Shown: one piece after another, positions 31,611-42,808 of the stretch
Layout of the letters: each line of letters begins with the position of its first letter
Position numbering within the stretch: position 1 is the stretch's first letter
Assembly (NCBI RefSeq): GCF_964019385.1
Contig: NC_088655.1
Location: 12,092,422 to 12,156,421 of the forward strand
Source of the DNA: Sycon ciliatum
Lineage: Eukaryota > Porifera > Calcarea > Leucosolenida > Sycettidae
Length of the DNA: 64,000 bases
Direction of reading: 5' to 3'
Made by a program: the position numbers and the translations under genes
Notes under the pieces: generated by a model
Databases searched by the model: none
What the model saw: only the letters and a program-made list of their open reading frames with translations
What the model was told of the DNA's origin: nothing

Positions 31611-32106
31611 GTTTACAACATGTTAATGACAGAAAATAGGTTCTGAGGGTAATGGCTAATGCTGTTGTGTGCTGTGTTTCACGTTCGTGCGAGTTGATGT
31701 GCATTAGACAAAGTTAGAGTGGCCTGGCAACCTGGTTGACAGCGGCAAAGATGTATCACTAACAGTCCATTCCTGTCGTCTACTGCTGCCAGTGCTGCCA
31801 GTTCTCCAATGGTTACGCCGTCATATTCTATACAAGTTACTTGTAGCTGAACGGCTGCATTCATCGCCTCCCTATGGTCATGGTGCTGATGCTCACTTTG
31901 CCGTTTGTTCTTGCTACAACTGCTTTCCTGTATGTGACTGTCATGGAGGATACTGCTGCTGCTGCTGATTTACACGTGATTGTCCAGCAATACCACAGCT
32001 TGCAAAGGTAAAGTAAATATCTGTGACTTGACCATGGCATACATGGGAATTGATCAACTACTTGCAGTACTCGTGGGATTTTCGGTCTTGGACCACTTTG
32101 TGGTGG

Positions 32107-32215
32107 GTCTGATCTACTCGCCTCCCACCGCTTTAGGAGCTGCATCTGCGCCTTGATCCTTGAAGGGTGGTGGCGTTCCTGCGGATGCGGAAAGCCGAGT
32201 CTCGAGCGAACCGTG
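32107..32215. repeat. Dispersed repeat (TCTGATCTACTC...), copy 2
   Basis: Matches 12208-12300 with scattered differences. 31611-32106 has only unrecognised frames; 32280-32294 is a poly-C run. Confidence 0.65.
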
Positions 32216-32607
32216 AAATTAAATTTGTTTGCGGTACCCGTGTGTCGTTCCTTTTCCGATATAGCCCTAGACAACCCGTCCCCCCCCCCCCCCATCTATT
32301 CCATTGTCTTGCACTGCTGGTGGATTATTCCAAGTGAAGACGATAATTATTATGTTCAAGCCCAAGGATTGCCCTTCTCCTAGCTCCTACTACTGGCAGA
32401 CCTTACTAAACCGCACACATCCGTTTGTCACGAAAATATCTGGATAGGTGAGGGAACCGGATAACCGAACAATGGGTATGTTGGATGCATCACGTATGCT
32501 GTACATCTGTAACCAGCTATTTTCTTCCGGATGGCGAGGTATCCGGATAAAAGAGGACCGGATAATCGAGGTCTGACTGTGCCATTCTCCTACCTGTGTA
32601 TGCGGGG

Positions 32608-32645
32608 GGAGAGGGTGGAGAGGGTGGAGAGGGGGGGGGGGGGGG
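32608..32645. repeat. GGAGAGGGT repeats and poly-G tract
   Basis: GGTGGAGAGGGTGGAGAG followed by about 15 Gs. Confidence 0.85.
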
Positions 32646-32671
32646 TTGCATGCAAAAGTAACCACCGTTTG

Positions 32672-32930
32672 TTCTGGAGTATAAACCGCACTACTGTAAT
32701 TTCACAAATTTTCGGTGTACTTGTATTTTCGGTGCTTTCGGTGCATCTGTTTCATACCTAAAATTTCAATACACCGCACACAATCCAATAGGGAACTGCT
32801 TCTCTGTACCTAATTTTCTGTTCACCTTTACTTGCCTTTTGCCCTCAAACCAAAAAAATACGAAGCACCGAAAGTTTCTGAAATCTAAAAGTATATTCCA
32901 GGGCGGCTTACACTCCGGAGAATATGGTAT
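32672..32930. mobile_element. MITE of the 'GTATAAGCCGCACC' family
   Basis: Left end TCTGGAGTATAAACCGCACT, right end GGCGGCTTACACTCCGGAGA. The interior has repeated TTTCGGTGC motifs and no coding frame. Confidence 0.65.
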
Positions 32931-34429
32931 CCAATTTTGGGGTGCTGGTCGCGATCTTAGGAGTGCTTCTGTTGTTCATGTTGCTATGCACAGACTGTGA
33001 CGTACGACACGCCAAGACGCAAAGGTTCCGTGTTCAACGACAATCTATGGCTTCACACTGTGTGCAAGTCTGAAGAAGGTGGTCTCGAATTCCATCGCCA
33101 CACCAAGGTCATACTTCCCAAGGCTCGCCATTCATCCAACTGGCCACCGTGTCGTCGCTACAACTGAAATCCATCGCCATCGTTAAGTGTTGGTGATTGC
33201 TGCCGTCGCCAACACTGCTATCCTTTACCCGCTATCCGTCTGACAGAGCTCTACCATGGTGATGCCTGGCCACCATGCAGTATTCATGGCCAAGTCTATC
33301 GATACTCCGCTGTGCCTGCCTTGACGCATGTCATGGGACACGGTAAGCAGAACAATACTAATAATAGCAGTTGATGTGCTTCTGGCTTACATGCGTCAGA
33401 GTTGGTGTCTAGAACGGAAATCCCCCCCCCCCCCCCACATACACACACCCAGGGTTCCACACGAATTATAATGTGTTGATGCATTCACTTCAATGGTGAA
33501 TCACTTCCTTGCGCATGTAAATCCCATCCACTTTTAGATTGGATTGGATTGGATTTTTATTTATAGTGGTGACTATAACAGACAATTGTCTAATAACAAT
33601 AGACCCACTGGAGGGAAAGATGCAAAAAGATATGAATAATTAATACTTCTTAAAGGTGGTTCCGTGTAAAAGAGGTGCACCCATAGTGGGCACTGTATCT
33701 ACGCTACATTTCTGGGCAGATTGCTAGATATTATTGTAGTCAAGTGTCTAGTCAGTTGGCAGGAAGCGCGAGCTCCGACGTTCGGAGCAGACACCTTCTT
33801 CACCAATTACAGCCGAAGTCGCGATATCTTAGCTCGCGCTTGTAGTGTGTTAGAGAAAGTGTCTGATGACCATAGTGCTGGCACAGCAATAAATGCCTTA
33901 CCGTCTCAGGCCCTAAGGTAAACACACAGGCAAAACAACAAACCGAAGCATGTCCCTATAGCGGGTTGACACAAAAACATAAGTTTGGGCAAATGCGCAA
34001 ATGCGCTTCTGGGGTTTGCTGTTGTGCCTTAGTTCTGCAAGTACAGTATATGTATAGATTATAGACCGATTAGGATTTCTATGCAGGATGATTGTAGACC
34101 AAGTAAAAGGCCGAGGTCCCCCGAGGTGTCAGGGAAATCAGTGGGGTCAAATACTAAGGCGATAATACCAGTATTGCTCAATTATACCTGAGTATCGTGA
34201 TTCAGCTTGCATAAGGGCATTGTATAGCCATATCCCTTTGAAAACCGGACTATGCACTTGTGCATGCACTAAGATAGTACAGTTGTGGCCAAAGAAATTC
34301 GACCCTCCAGTCAAAAGTAGCGTGCCGCATTTGCATTTACATTACGCTGTGCACCTATCCCGTGGCTGCATGGCCAGCGTCCTGGGGCCACTTGACCTCC
34401 GATCGGATTTCCATGTCCACGCCTGGAGA
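32931..34429. other. No recognised gene
   Basis: Contains a poly-C run (33422-33437), a (GGATT)n stretch at 33537-33556 and, at 34360-34422, a segment shared with about 6290-6352 (inverted). No supported coding region. Confidence 0.4.
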
Positions 34430-34905
34430 TACTTCACCAGTTGTAGTCTTCGGGGTGCTGAGTCGAATGGTCTTGGTCCGAGGAAGCTGAGACGCTTCCT
34501 TCCTACTTTAATCCCAATCGAACTCGCGCACTTCCACCGAAACTGGGTGACTACGCCCTACTAGATGCATAAAAATCCCCATTTCCTTCTTATAAAAGCA
34601 CGGATGACCGCGATTGGCCCATATGTTGTAGTCTTTTGGACGCTGAGTTGACTGGTTTTGGTCCGAGAAAGCTGCGATGATGCAGCGTTCCTCCTTTATT
34701 CCCAATCGAACATGGTTGAACAAGCGGTCATGTGCTCCTGCGTGCCCAAGTCACCTGGTCACTGCGCCAGCAGGCGACAACTTTCACACCGAGGTTCAAC
34801 TTGAGTGACAGGACTGCACCCGAAAAAGGTCAAATAGGCTGTAAGTTGTACCCTGCAGGCACGGTGACCAGGTGACTGGTGTACGCAGGAGCATGTGACC
34901 ATTTA
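34430..34905. mobile_element. Truncated copy of the TTAA palindromic element
   Basis: Matches 37674-38160 of the complete copy (TTCACCAGTTGTAGTCTTCG onward), with the left terminus and most of the right arm missing. It is more diverged than the complete copy's two arms are from each other. 34906-35774 shows nothing else recognised. Confidence 0.8.
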
Positions 34906-35774
34906 GGAAGAGATCAAAATGAGATGATCGAAATCTTTTAATTTATTCTCCGGTAGAATTTTCCGGCTTAAAAAAAAACAAGAGTTCAGCCATCAACAAG
35001 CCAAGAATAAGACGCTTGCTGAACTGCGATTGGTTGAGGGTGGTCGGGGTTTAGGATGGCAAAACAAATTGAATTCGCTTCTCCAACGTGCTCAAGGCCT
35101 GTTTGTTGTATTCTGCCCGGCCTGTGTTTTTTTTTGCCTATCTAGATCTGGTGATCACTTGCATCCGGCTTCACCTCTGCAGACATCTCACCACCGCAGG
35201 TGTATTTAAACATGGATAATAGGCTATTCAATGAAGAGCTCAGTGTCAGTGGCCTTGCAGCACTGGGCTCCCCCTTCCTGCCATGCTTATTTGTCGACCA
35301 TACCCACCTAGTAACCAGTGTTTCATTGCAGACGGCAGTCAGCCATCAGATTAAGCATAGACCCTGTTTCGTGAGTCACTGCAGTCCCTTCATTTTGACA
35401 GTACTGTCAGTCCCTTCAGTTTGACAGTACTGGAGCTGTGTGTTAGTCAGTGATCAAATTCTGTAGCAGTACAGGCAGGAGGGGGTCTGGTGTGCGCTGC
35501 ACAAACAACTGTGCCCTGTACACCCGACCCCAGGATATTGTACAGACCACCATGTTGTCACTGCCAGTGGAAATATGGCATTATTATGATGATGGAAACG
35601 AACTTAATGGTACGAGCTTGACTGACTTAGCTGAAACCTGTGAAAGGTACGGTAAGCAAGTTGCTGTGTGACTTTTTTGGAATTTTTTAGGGATTCTTAG
35701 GTGTTTCAGTTCTGCATCCAATTCTGTCTATCCTGGCGTGTTGTATTTGTGTGCGTGCGTGTATGGGTGCTGGT

Positions 35775-35780
35775 GTGTGT

Positions 35781-35852
<72 letters not shown>

Positions 35853-35884
35853 CTGTGTGTGTGTGTGTGCGTGTGTGTGTGTGT
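35775..35884. repeat. (GT)n microsatellite
   Basis: More than 50 GT units with few interruptions, directly upstream of a LINE fragment. Confidence 0.95.
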
Positions 35885-35889
35885 TCACA

Positions 35890-36361
35890 TATGTCAACAT
35901 GGCTCTTGTTCTTTCGCCCCTTAACGTATTCCACCATCATTGCGTGCGGGCGATTGTCGGCATCTCGAGACGCCTGCAATGGGATGAACGAGTCACTTCT
36001 TCAACATTGGCGAAAACCCTCGGAATTGACTCGTACATCCGCGATATCACCTGTAAGCGTCGGCTAAGATGGCCATATTGGTCGTATGGACGATAGCCGT
36101 CTGCCCAAGTGTACCCTGTTTGGGGAGCTCTCCGCAACTCTACTTCAGCATGGCCCGCGCAAGCGTTCGCGGGATGTGGTCGTGGACGATTTCAACCGCA
36201 TTCATCCACCTGCCCTGGAGAAGGAATGGCTCGACACTGCCCAGACCGGTTTGAAGTGGAGGGAGATTAGTCACCGTTGTCCTCAAACTCGTGATGTCTC
36301 CGCCGACCCACAATATCGTTGCGCATGCGGCGATCTCCAGCGCCACGAACCGCCGAATTAG
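35890..36361 (+). pseudogene. LINE ORF2 C-terminal fragment, copy iii
   Basis: Two overlapping frames together encode RRLQWDERVTSS...TLGIDSYI, CKRRLRW and then ARMDDSRLPKCTLFGEL ... LEKEWLDTAQTGLKWREI, the same C-terminal RT layout as 10047-10541 (RLQWLGHVARMPDNRLPK). A frameshift near 36070-36090 separates them. It lies between two (GT)n tracts, like copies i and ii. Confidence 0.65.
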
Positions 36362-36416
36362 TCCTTTCGCTATCATTGCTTACGGCAATGGGCAAGTTCT
36401 AGGTCAAGGTGTTCAC

Positions 36417-36420
36417 ATGT

Positions 36421-36489
<69 letters not shown>
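36417..36489. repeat. (GT)n microsatellite
   Basis: About 35 GT units following LINE copy iii, probably its 3' tail. Confidence 0.95.
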
Positions 36490-36491
<2 letters not shown>

Positions 36492-36599
36492 TATGTGCAT
36501 GTGTGTACACTTTTATTGTTTTCGGTTTGTTTTCCATACATGTATGTGTGCAGGCCTTCTGCGTTTCATGAGAACCTACTAACATGTACATGTTTAATA

Positions 36600-37339
36600 C
36601 AGTAAAAACTGGTGTAAGCGACCTCTGGGTTTAGCGACCACCTGCTTCGTTTTTTTTCAGGCACGGACAGTTCTACACAGAAACTGTGGGACCTGGTGTA
36701 CTCCTCATTTTCTCTGTGCTGGCAGCCTGCGCTGAGTCCAAAAAGGACGAAACAGTTCTGTCCGCAGATTGAGTGTTTCGCTCCTGGTCTTGTGGTAGTT
36801 GAGCACTCTCGTGTGGGGTAGTGCCTTTCCTGTTTGCTTCATGTAGAGCTCACTGACTTGTCAGTTTTGAGCACTCTGGCAAGGTATGTTTGGGCCTGGT
36901 TTAGTTTCTCTGTGCTGTCCACACTGGACCGAACAGTTCTGTCCCCAGATTGAGTGTGCTCAAGATGTACATGTAATCATGGTAACACACATGATGAAGA
37001 TTACGTCATTTTACGAAGTTTTTATTGAGATATCACGAACAAATAATTCTAGAGAAAGTGATGATGGACCGATAGAATGATACTACGATGACCCGACTTG
37101 TAAATTTGAGATCCCTTTTCTGCTCCCCCCCCCCCCCCCCCCCATTGCTACTTCCATTTTCGCATTTTTGTTTCTTTTTCTCTTCATTTCTGACTCTTCT
37201 TACTGGTTGTCATCGCTTTCATAATATTGGGCAGAACCGCCTGTTTGACATGCGATGTAAAATAAATAAACAACAACAACAACTAAGAAATAACTATGAT
37301 GGAAATGTAATGTGAAGAACAATAATATATAAGTATCTA
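36600..37339. repeat. Repeat segment A (partner of 47422-49345)
   Basis: It starts with a partial MITE (CAGTAAAAACTGGTGTAAGC, TA before it) and continues through AAAAAGGACGAAACAGTTCT, GAGCACTCTGGCAAGG and CGATGACCCGACTTGTAAAT to a poly-C tract (37124-37143) and AAATAAATAAACAACAACAA. The same order occurs at 47422-49345 with three extra insertions. Only short frames. Possibly a decayed retrotransposon 3' region. Confidence 0.75.
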
Positions 37340-37632
37340 ATATTATTATTATTATTATTAACTGGTTTTGAGGGAAAGAGACACACGGGAAAAGTCTGAA
37401 GAAAAAATTGACTGTCACCACCAGGACTCGAACCAGGGACCCTCGCTTGTAGCCAGCGATGCTCTAACCACTGAGCTATGGTGTAGTCGTCATCCAAGCA
37501 GAGACCGTTCAACGTTTTCTTCAGACTTCGTAACTCACACTTCCTGTGAATCCACACAGGCGGGTGGGACGCAGCCCTCACTGTACCCACACACTTCACG
37601 TACAAACTAGCACGCGGGGAGCCCCAAGTCAT
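37340..37632 (-). mobile_element. tRNA-like SINE, copy A
   Basis: Minus-strand orientation: 5' GACTTGGGGCTCCCCGCGTG ... CAAAACCAGTTAA(TAA)n 3'. The tRNA-like core (37414-37488) has an A box TAGCTCAGTGGTTAGAGC and a B box GGTTCGAGTCC, an anticodon-like stem TCGCT/AGCGA, and a mismatched acceptor and T stem, so it is a polymerase III promoter rather than a tRNA gene. The core is preceded by a head of about 145 bp and bracketed by inverted AGTCTGAAGAAAA copies. The (TAA)n tail resembles that of the LINEs in this window, suggesting a shared retrotransposition machinery. Confidence 0.75.
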
Positions 37633-37642
37633 AAAATATTAA

Positions 37643-38503
37643 AGGGGAAGTTAAGGCAAAAATTAAAATTTCACCAGTTGTAGTCTTCGGGGTGCTGAGT
37701 CGAATGGTCTTGGTCCGAGGAAGCTGAGACGCTCCCTTCCTACTTGAATCCCAATCGAACTCGCGCACTTCCACCGAAACTGGGTGACTGCGCCCTACGA
37801 GATGGGGATTTGTATGCAAAATGTCACTAAAAGCGCCATTTCGTTCTTATAAAAGCACGGATGACCGCGATTGGCCCATATGTTGTAGTCTTTTGGACGC
37901 TGAGTCGACTGGTTTTGGTCCGAAAAGGCTGCGATGCAGCGTTCCTCCTTTATTCCCAATCGAACATGGTTGAAGAAGCGGTCACGTGGTCCTGGGTGCC
38001 CAAATCACCTGGTCACCACGCCAGCAGGTGACAACTTTCACACCAAGGTTCAACTCGGGTTCAACTCGAGTGACAGGACTGCACCCAAAAAAGGTCAAAC
38101 AGGCTAGTAAGTTGTACCCTGCAGGCACGGTGACCAGGTGACTGGTGTACGCAGGAGCACGTGACCGCTTCTTCAACCATGTTCGATTGGGAATAAAGGA
38201 GGAACGCCGCATCGCAGCCTTTTCGGACCAAAACCAGTCGACTCAGCGTCCCAAAGACTACAACATATGGGCCAATCGCGGTCATCCGTGCTTTTATAAG
38301 AACGAAATGGCGCTTTTAGTGACATTTTGCATACAAATCCCCATCTCGTAGGGCGCAGTCACCCAGTTTCGGTGGAAGTGCGCGAGTTCGATTGGGATTC
38401 AAGTAGGAAGGGAGCGTCTCAGCTTCCTCGGACCAAGACCATTCGACTCAGCACCCCGAAGACTACAACTGGTGAAATTTTAATTTTTGCCTTAACTTCC
38501 CCT
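37643..38503. mobile_element. 861 bp near-perfect palindromic element at a TTAA site
   Basis: The ends AGGGGAAGTTAAGGC ... GCCTTAACTTCCCCT are flanked by TTAA (37639-37642 and 38504-38507). The left and right halves are reverse complements over about 375 bp each with few mismatches, around a short unpaired centre near 38040-38125. TTAA targets are typical of piggyBac-type elements, and Kolobok elements also use TTAA. No transposase. A truncated relative lies at 34430-34905. Confidence 0.85.
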
Positions 38504-38507
38504 TTAA

Positions 38508-38832
38508 GAGAGCATGTCTGAGAATACCAAAGTATGTGTGCAAGTGGATCTCTCCGATTTCGCTCAAAATTTGCAGGTAGGTTCCCTTTGGGGTGTGGAT
38601 CGATTATGCAAAGCCCTTGAAAAGGTTTCTGAAGGGAACCTTGAAATTTGCATACCCCTCAAAAATGGCCGAAATATCACATTATTTATGGGTCTAGAAA
38701 CGAGTCACGCCACAGCGTATACGAACAAGCTATGAACAAAACTCCATCAAGCCAACATTGCCTCACCTTAGAAGAGTTCCTGGAGCAGTACCGCTTAGCC
38801 ACGCCAGCATCCCAGAAGACGAGGTCCATCAC
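38508..38832 (+). repeat. Inverted repeat unit with a 73-codon frame, plus copy
   Basis: Contains a frame (38514-38735) beginning MSENTKVCVQVDLSDFAQ and ending SHATAYTNKL. The same sequence lies inverted at 42081-42414 and encodes an identical 73-residue peptide. No family recognised. It begins right after the TTAA of the palindromic element. The conserved frame may simply reflect a recent duplication. Confidence 0.6.
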
Positions 38833-39938
38833 CCCCTGACGCCACAAATGATCGTCTTGAAAATAGCCAATTTACAAGCGCTGGCAAAACAGCCAGCTAC
38901 GTCCTCAATTGGCCAGAACTATACACCGGCAGATAGTAGAACACCTCTTCTAGCGCTGAGGACATGTCCCCCATCTTCCTTTTGGGGTTTTCTTGAAATA
39001 AACTTTTTTGAATTTTTCCACTCGACCATGCTGAAATACGGCCAAAGTCATACATGTACCTGCGCAGGAAAGCTCGCCCCTCCGCGACGTCTCCTCAGCA
39101 ATTTCTACTCCAACACTACTCCCAAGGCCGCAGAACAACGTGTAGTGTTGACTCTGACAAGGAAAAGCAGCGGTGATCACTTGTCACTCCAAACGACAAG
39201 CTTCTCCTTGCGCCACCAATAATTTTTTGTGCGACTGTTGCTGCAAAAGTGACTGAAGGCCTGAGCGCAGTTTTTGAATTTTATTGCAAGATGCACGGTG
39301 AAATCACGTGCCTTGTGACGCAAGAATTCCAAGTCGCGTGGCCCACGGCTCACGAGATTTCAGAGTCACCTTTGTCAAGTGCGCTTGACTTGTTACTCGC
39401 CTTGAACGCCCGTTGGTCTGGAAGTGATCACACTTGTGTTGTTACCATCACCCCCTGACGCCACAAATGATCGTCTTGAAAATAGCCAATTTACAAGCGC
39501 TGGCAAAACAGCCAGCTACGTCCTCAATTGGCCAGAACTATACACCGGCAGATAGTAGAACACCTCTTCTAGCGCTGAGGACATGTCCCCCATCTTCCTT
39601 TTGGGGTTTTCTTGAAATAAACTTTTTTGAATTTTTCCACTCGACCATGCTGAAATACGGCCAAAGTCATACCTGCGCAGGAAAGCTCGCTACTCCGCGA
39701 CGTCTCCTCAGCAATTTCTACTCCAACACTACTCCCAAGGCCGCAGAACAAAGTGTAGTGTTGACTCTGACAAGGAAAAGCAGCGGTGATCACTTGTCAC
39801 TCCAAACGACAAGCTTCTCCTTGCGCCACCAATAATTTTTTGTGCGACTGTTGCTGCAAAAGTGACTGAAGGCCTGAGCGCAGTTATTGAATTTTATTGC
39901 AAGATGCACGGTGAGATCGCGTGCTCTGTGACGTAGGA
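38827..39938. repeat. Direct tandem duplication, 619 bp period
   Basis: 38827-39445 is followed by a second, shorter copy (39446 to about 39938). They share AAATGATCGTCTTGAAAATA, GCGCTGGCAAAACAGCCAGC and CTCGACCATGCTGAAATACG, with small differences (an extra ACATGT at 39052 in copy 1). Each copy has a frame of 120-150 codons starting near MIVLKIANLQALAKQP with no recognisable domain. 39939-40394 shows no feature. Confidence 0.85.
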
Positions 39939-40394
39939 TGACGCTTCCTGCATCACGTTACGCGGCCATCGATCGCGAATGTGCCTGGAACGCTACTCGG
40001 AACAGACCATGATCAGATGATGGCAGAGGTAAGATGAGCTTCATTTCCTGCTTGAACTGCTGAGAACCCCCACAAACTGTCCTAGGAGTGTTGCAATGGC
40101 AGCAAGCCGTTGGAATATGCCCCGTACAGCATGGAGAGTTATTCGTCTTTCACACTTACCTCCTGCAATCCCGAACATAGTCCAACAGTAAAAGTCCCTT
40201 GTTTTCATGTCGATGCTCGACAAAAGCGACTAGCGCGGTCCCTTTGTGCTGACTGGCACGCGAGCAGCACTGGCTGCACGCACTTGTCGCGTGAACTGCA
40301 TGAGAGATTTCTTACGTCATAAAGAATGTGATTTCATCATCATTTCACTGCCACTGGTCTTCGACCTACATGGTCAGGGAAAGTCCCGGTTCGT

Positions 40395-42015
40395 AGGCCT
40401 ACAACACAGAGCGCGTCGTCTTTTCTATCTATCCATTATTCAATCCACCCTTGAGTATGCTAGCTCTGCCTACATTAAGGGGGCAGCCTACCCATAAATT
40501 TCATATGGCATTCAATTGACCGTAACTTTGGTGTTTCTCAGTGGATTTGAGTGAAATTTTGACCACACACTCCTGCCACTATGCTGGCCCTCAGGACATG
40601 ATTTACAAGTTCTTGCGCCTCACTGACAGGCTTTCCAGGCCGGAAAAACTCAAATTTCCGGCATAGTGCCACGGTGTGCGAGCCACCCAGGAGCCAAACA
40701 AATGCATTTACATTTTTTTCACATTTTCGTGCCCATTCTGTCCGTGCGCGGGACCCAAACCTAAAACAAGTCCAGAAGCAGCCATGGGTGGTGGGGTAGG
40801 GCCCCTCAGCGTGGCCCTGGAATCTGTCACAACGGAACGAGTGGGCGTTCTCTCGCGGACTCCCACAGACCCAAGTCAATTTTTGAATTTTGTAGGTTTA
40901 GGGTGTGCTACGAGGTCGTACCTTTGATACAACATCCAGTGCTGGGACCTCCACAGCAAGCCATTTCGACAGCGCTGCACACCAAATCCAGGATGCCCTC
41001 AGAAACCGGCAAAGACTGCCACTCACGTTTCACTACTGCCTAGTACTGAATCCTACCTGACTTCTTGACACGACTCAAACTTGCCAAAGTCACTAAATCA
41101 ACGTCAACTACAATAATCAAGCCACATATCTGCAACGTCACGAGGGTGCTGGCAAAAGTCCTGCTGCACGGCGGCCCAATACGTGGCTCAAAAACCTGAT
41201 TTTTTGGACTTGGGCTTCGCCCGCCGCCGTGCAGCCCAATACGTGGCTCAAAAACCTGATTTTTTGGACTTGGAGCAAAATTCTGCACACTTTCACGTGT
41301 TTCCATGATACGACAAGTTGCGCACGGTCTGCTCACATTCAAATACAGTGCTGCCAGCAAATGACAGCGTGCAACAAAAAAATCTTTCCTTGCAAGGGCA
41401 CATTTTCGGCAATAACTCTTGAACGGCCGGTCAGATCGGGACACAATTTTCAGAGAATTTGCAGCTATTCATGCTCTTTCAACTGACGTAGCACTCAATA
41501 TGAATTTACAAATTCGATTTTTCAGCGAATTTTTGGGTAGTCTGCCACCTTAACTGTCTATCTCACCGTTCATACAACCAGCTGATCACAGCCAGCCGTA
41601 CCAGTCTTAAAAGAATATTTGCCCTTGACCACAGAACTCCCACTGAGACACTGTACGCTTACACCAAGATCTACACACTAGAGCAACGCTTAAATTTCAA
41701 GCAATACGTCTTTCGCTGTCTGCATGGTTTATCTAGCCCACTTCTCAGCCTCCTCTTCACTCCCCGCTGCACTGGCCCACATTCTGCTGCCACAACCCGG
41801 GGCCAAGCTACAGCTGCTCTTGTCTTGCCTGCCTGCCACTCCCGGTATGGTTTCCATTCCATTGCGTATCTTGGTGCCGACAGGTGGAATGCGCTGCCTC
41901 CATCTTGTCGCCTGGCCGAGTCGCCTGCTTTGTTTCGCGCTCACACAAAGTCTCATTTAGGGTTCCCAGTAAAAAGGCAACACTGCCTGCTGGGAAATCC
42001 CTAACAAAATAAGAA

Positions 42016-42049
<34 letters not shown>

Positions 42050-42052
42050 CGG
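40395..42052 (+). pseudogene. LINE 3' end, split by a TTAA element
   Basis: The left part (to 40474) encodes RARRLFYLSIIQSTLEYASS, the post-RT region shared with the LINE at 58517-61396 (KRAFYICSIQTVLEYGSN). The right part (41554 on) continues with NCLSHRSYNQLITASR, FALDHRTPTETLY, KQYVFRCLHGLSSPLL and SRYGFHSIAYLGADRWNALP, then GFPVKRQ before a stop. The joint at TTAA restores the frame when the 40479-41549 insert and one TTAA are removed. The copy ends in (AAT)n at 42016-42047. 5'-truncated, not functional. Confidence 0.8.
40479..41549. mobile_element. TTAA-site DNA element, 1071 bp
   Basis: Ends GGGGGCAGCCTACCCATAAA and its inverted partner (TTTTTGGGTAGTCTGCCACC) match at 19 of 22 positions and are flanked by TTAA at 40475-40478 and 41550-41553. 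It contains a two-unit tandem repeat (CCCAATACGTGGCTCAAAAA) at about 41175-41275. No transposase frame. piggyBac-like or Kolobok-like by target only. Confidence 0.75.
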
Positions 42053-42080
42053 TCAGCGTGTTCTTGAGCGCCGTAACCTG

Positions 42081-42414
42081 GTGATGGACCTGAGAGTCCT
42101 CGTCTTCTGGGATGCTGGCGTGGCTAAGCGGTACTGCTCCAGGAACTCTTCTAAGGTGAGGCAATGTTGGCTTGATGGAGTTTTGTTCATAGCTTGTTCG
42201 TATACGCTGTGGCGTGACTCGTTTCTAGACCCATAAATAATGTGATATTTCGGCCATTTTTGAGGGGTATGCAAATTTCAAGGTTCCCTTCAGAAACTTT
42301 TTCAAGGGCTTTGCATAATCGATCCACACCCCAAAGGGAACCTACCTGCAAATTTTGAGCGAAATCGGAGAGATCCACTTGCACACATACTTTGGTATTC
42401 TCAGACATGCTCTC
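42081..42414 (-). repeat. Inverted repeat unit with a 73-codon frame, minus copy
   Basis: Reverse-complement copy of 38508-38832; the encoded 73-residue peptide (42187-42408) is identical. It differs by a 9 bp insertion (GAGAGTCCT region) near 42091. It is adjacent to SINE copy B. Confidence 0.6.
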
Positions 42415-42418
42415 TTAA

Positions 42419-42690
42419 CTGGTTTTGAGGGAAAGAGACACACGGGAAAAGTCTGAAGAAAAAATTGACTGTCACCACCAGGACTCGAACCAGGGACCCT
42501 CGCTTGTAGCCAGCGATGCTCTAACCACTGAGCTATGGTGTAGTCGTCATCCAAGCAGAGACCGTTCAACGTTTTCTTCAGACTTCGTAACTCACACTTC
42601 CTGTGAATCCACACAGGCGGGTGGGACGCAGCCCTCACTGTACCCACACGCTTCACGTACAAACTAGCACGCGGGGAGCCCCAAGTCATA
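42419..42690 (-). mobile_element. tRNA-like SINE, copy B
   Basis: Nearly identical to copy A over its length, with the same A box, B box and inverted AGTCTGAAGAAAA brackets. Its 3' end reads CAAAACCAGTTAA without a long TAA tail. Confidence 0.75.
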
Positions 42691-42699
42691 AACTATTAA

Positions 42700-42808
42700 C
42701 TGGTTTTGAGGGAAAGAGACACAAGGAAAGAGACACACGGGAAAAGTCTGAAGAAAAAATTGACTGTCACCACCAGGACTCGAACCAGGGACCCTCGCTT
42801 GTAGCCAG
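42700..42808 (-). mobile_element. tRNA-like SINE, 5'-truncated copy B2
   Basis: Only the 3' part is present (B box to CAAAACCAGTTAA), with a small internal duplication of GGAAAGAGACACA. Its truncated 5' end abuts LINE ORF2 at 42809, so the LINE frame runs into SINE sequence. Confidence 0.75.

Noticed and set aside
31679..31864. Possible minus-strand exon with a Cys motif (CRCQPGCQ)
   Set aside because: Only three cysteines, no EGF spacing, no partner exons found.
37414..37488. Functional tRNA gene with a CUA anticodon
   Set aside because: T stem and acceptor stem are mismatched, and the same sequence recurs inside larger repeats with TAA tails; it is the core of a SINE.
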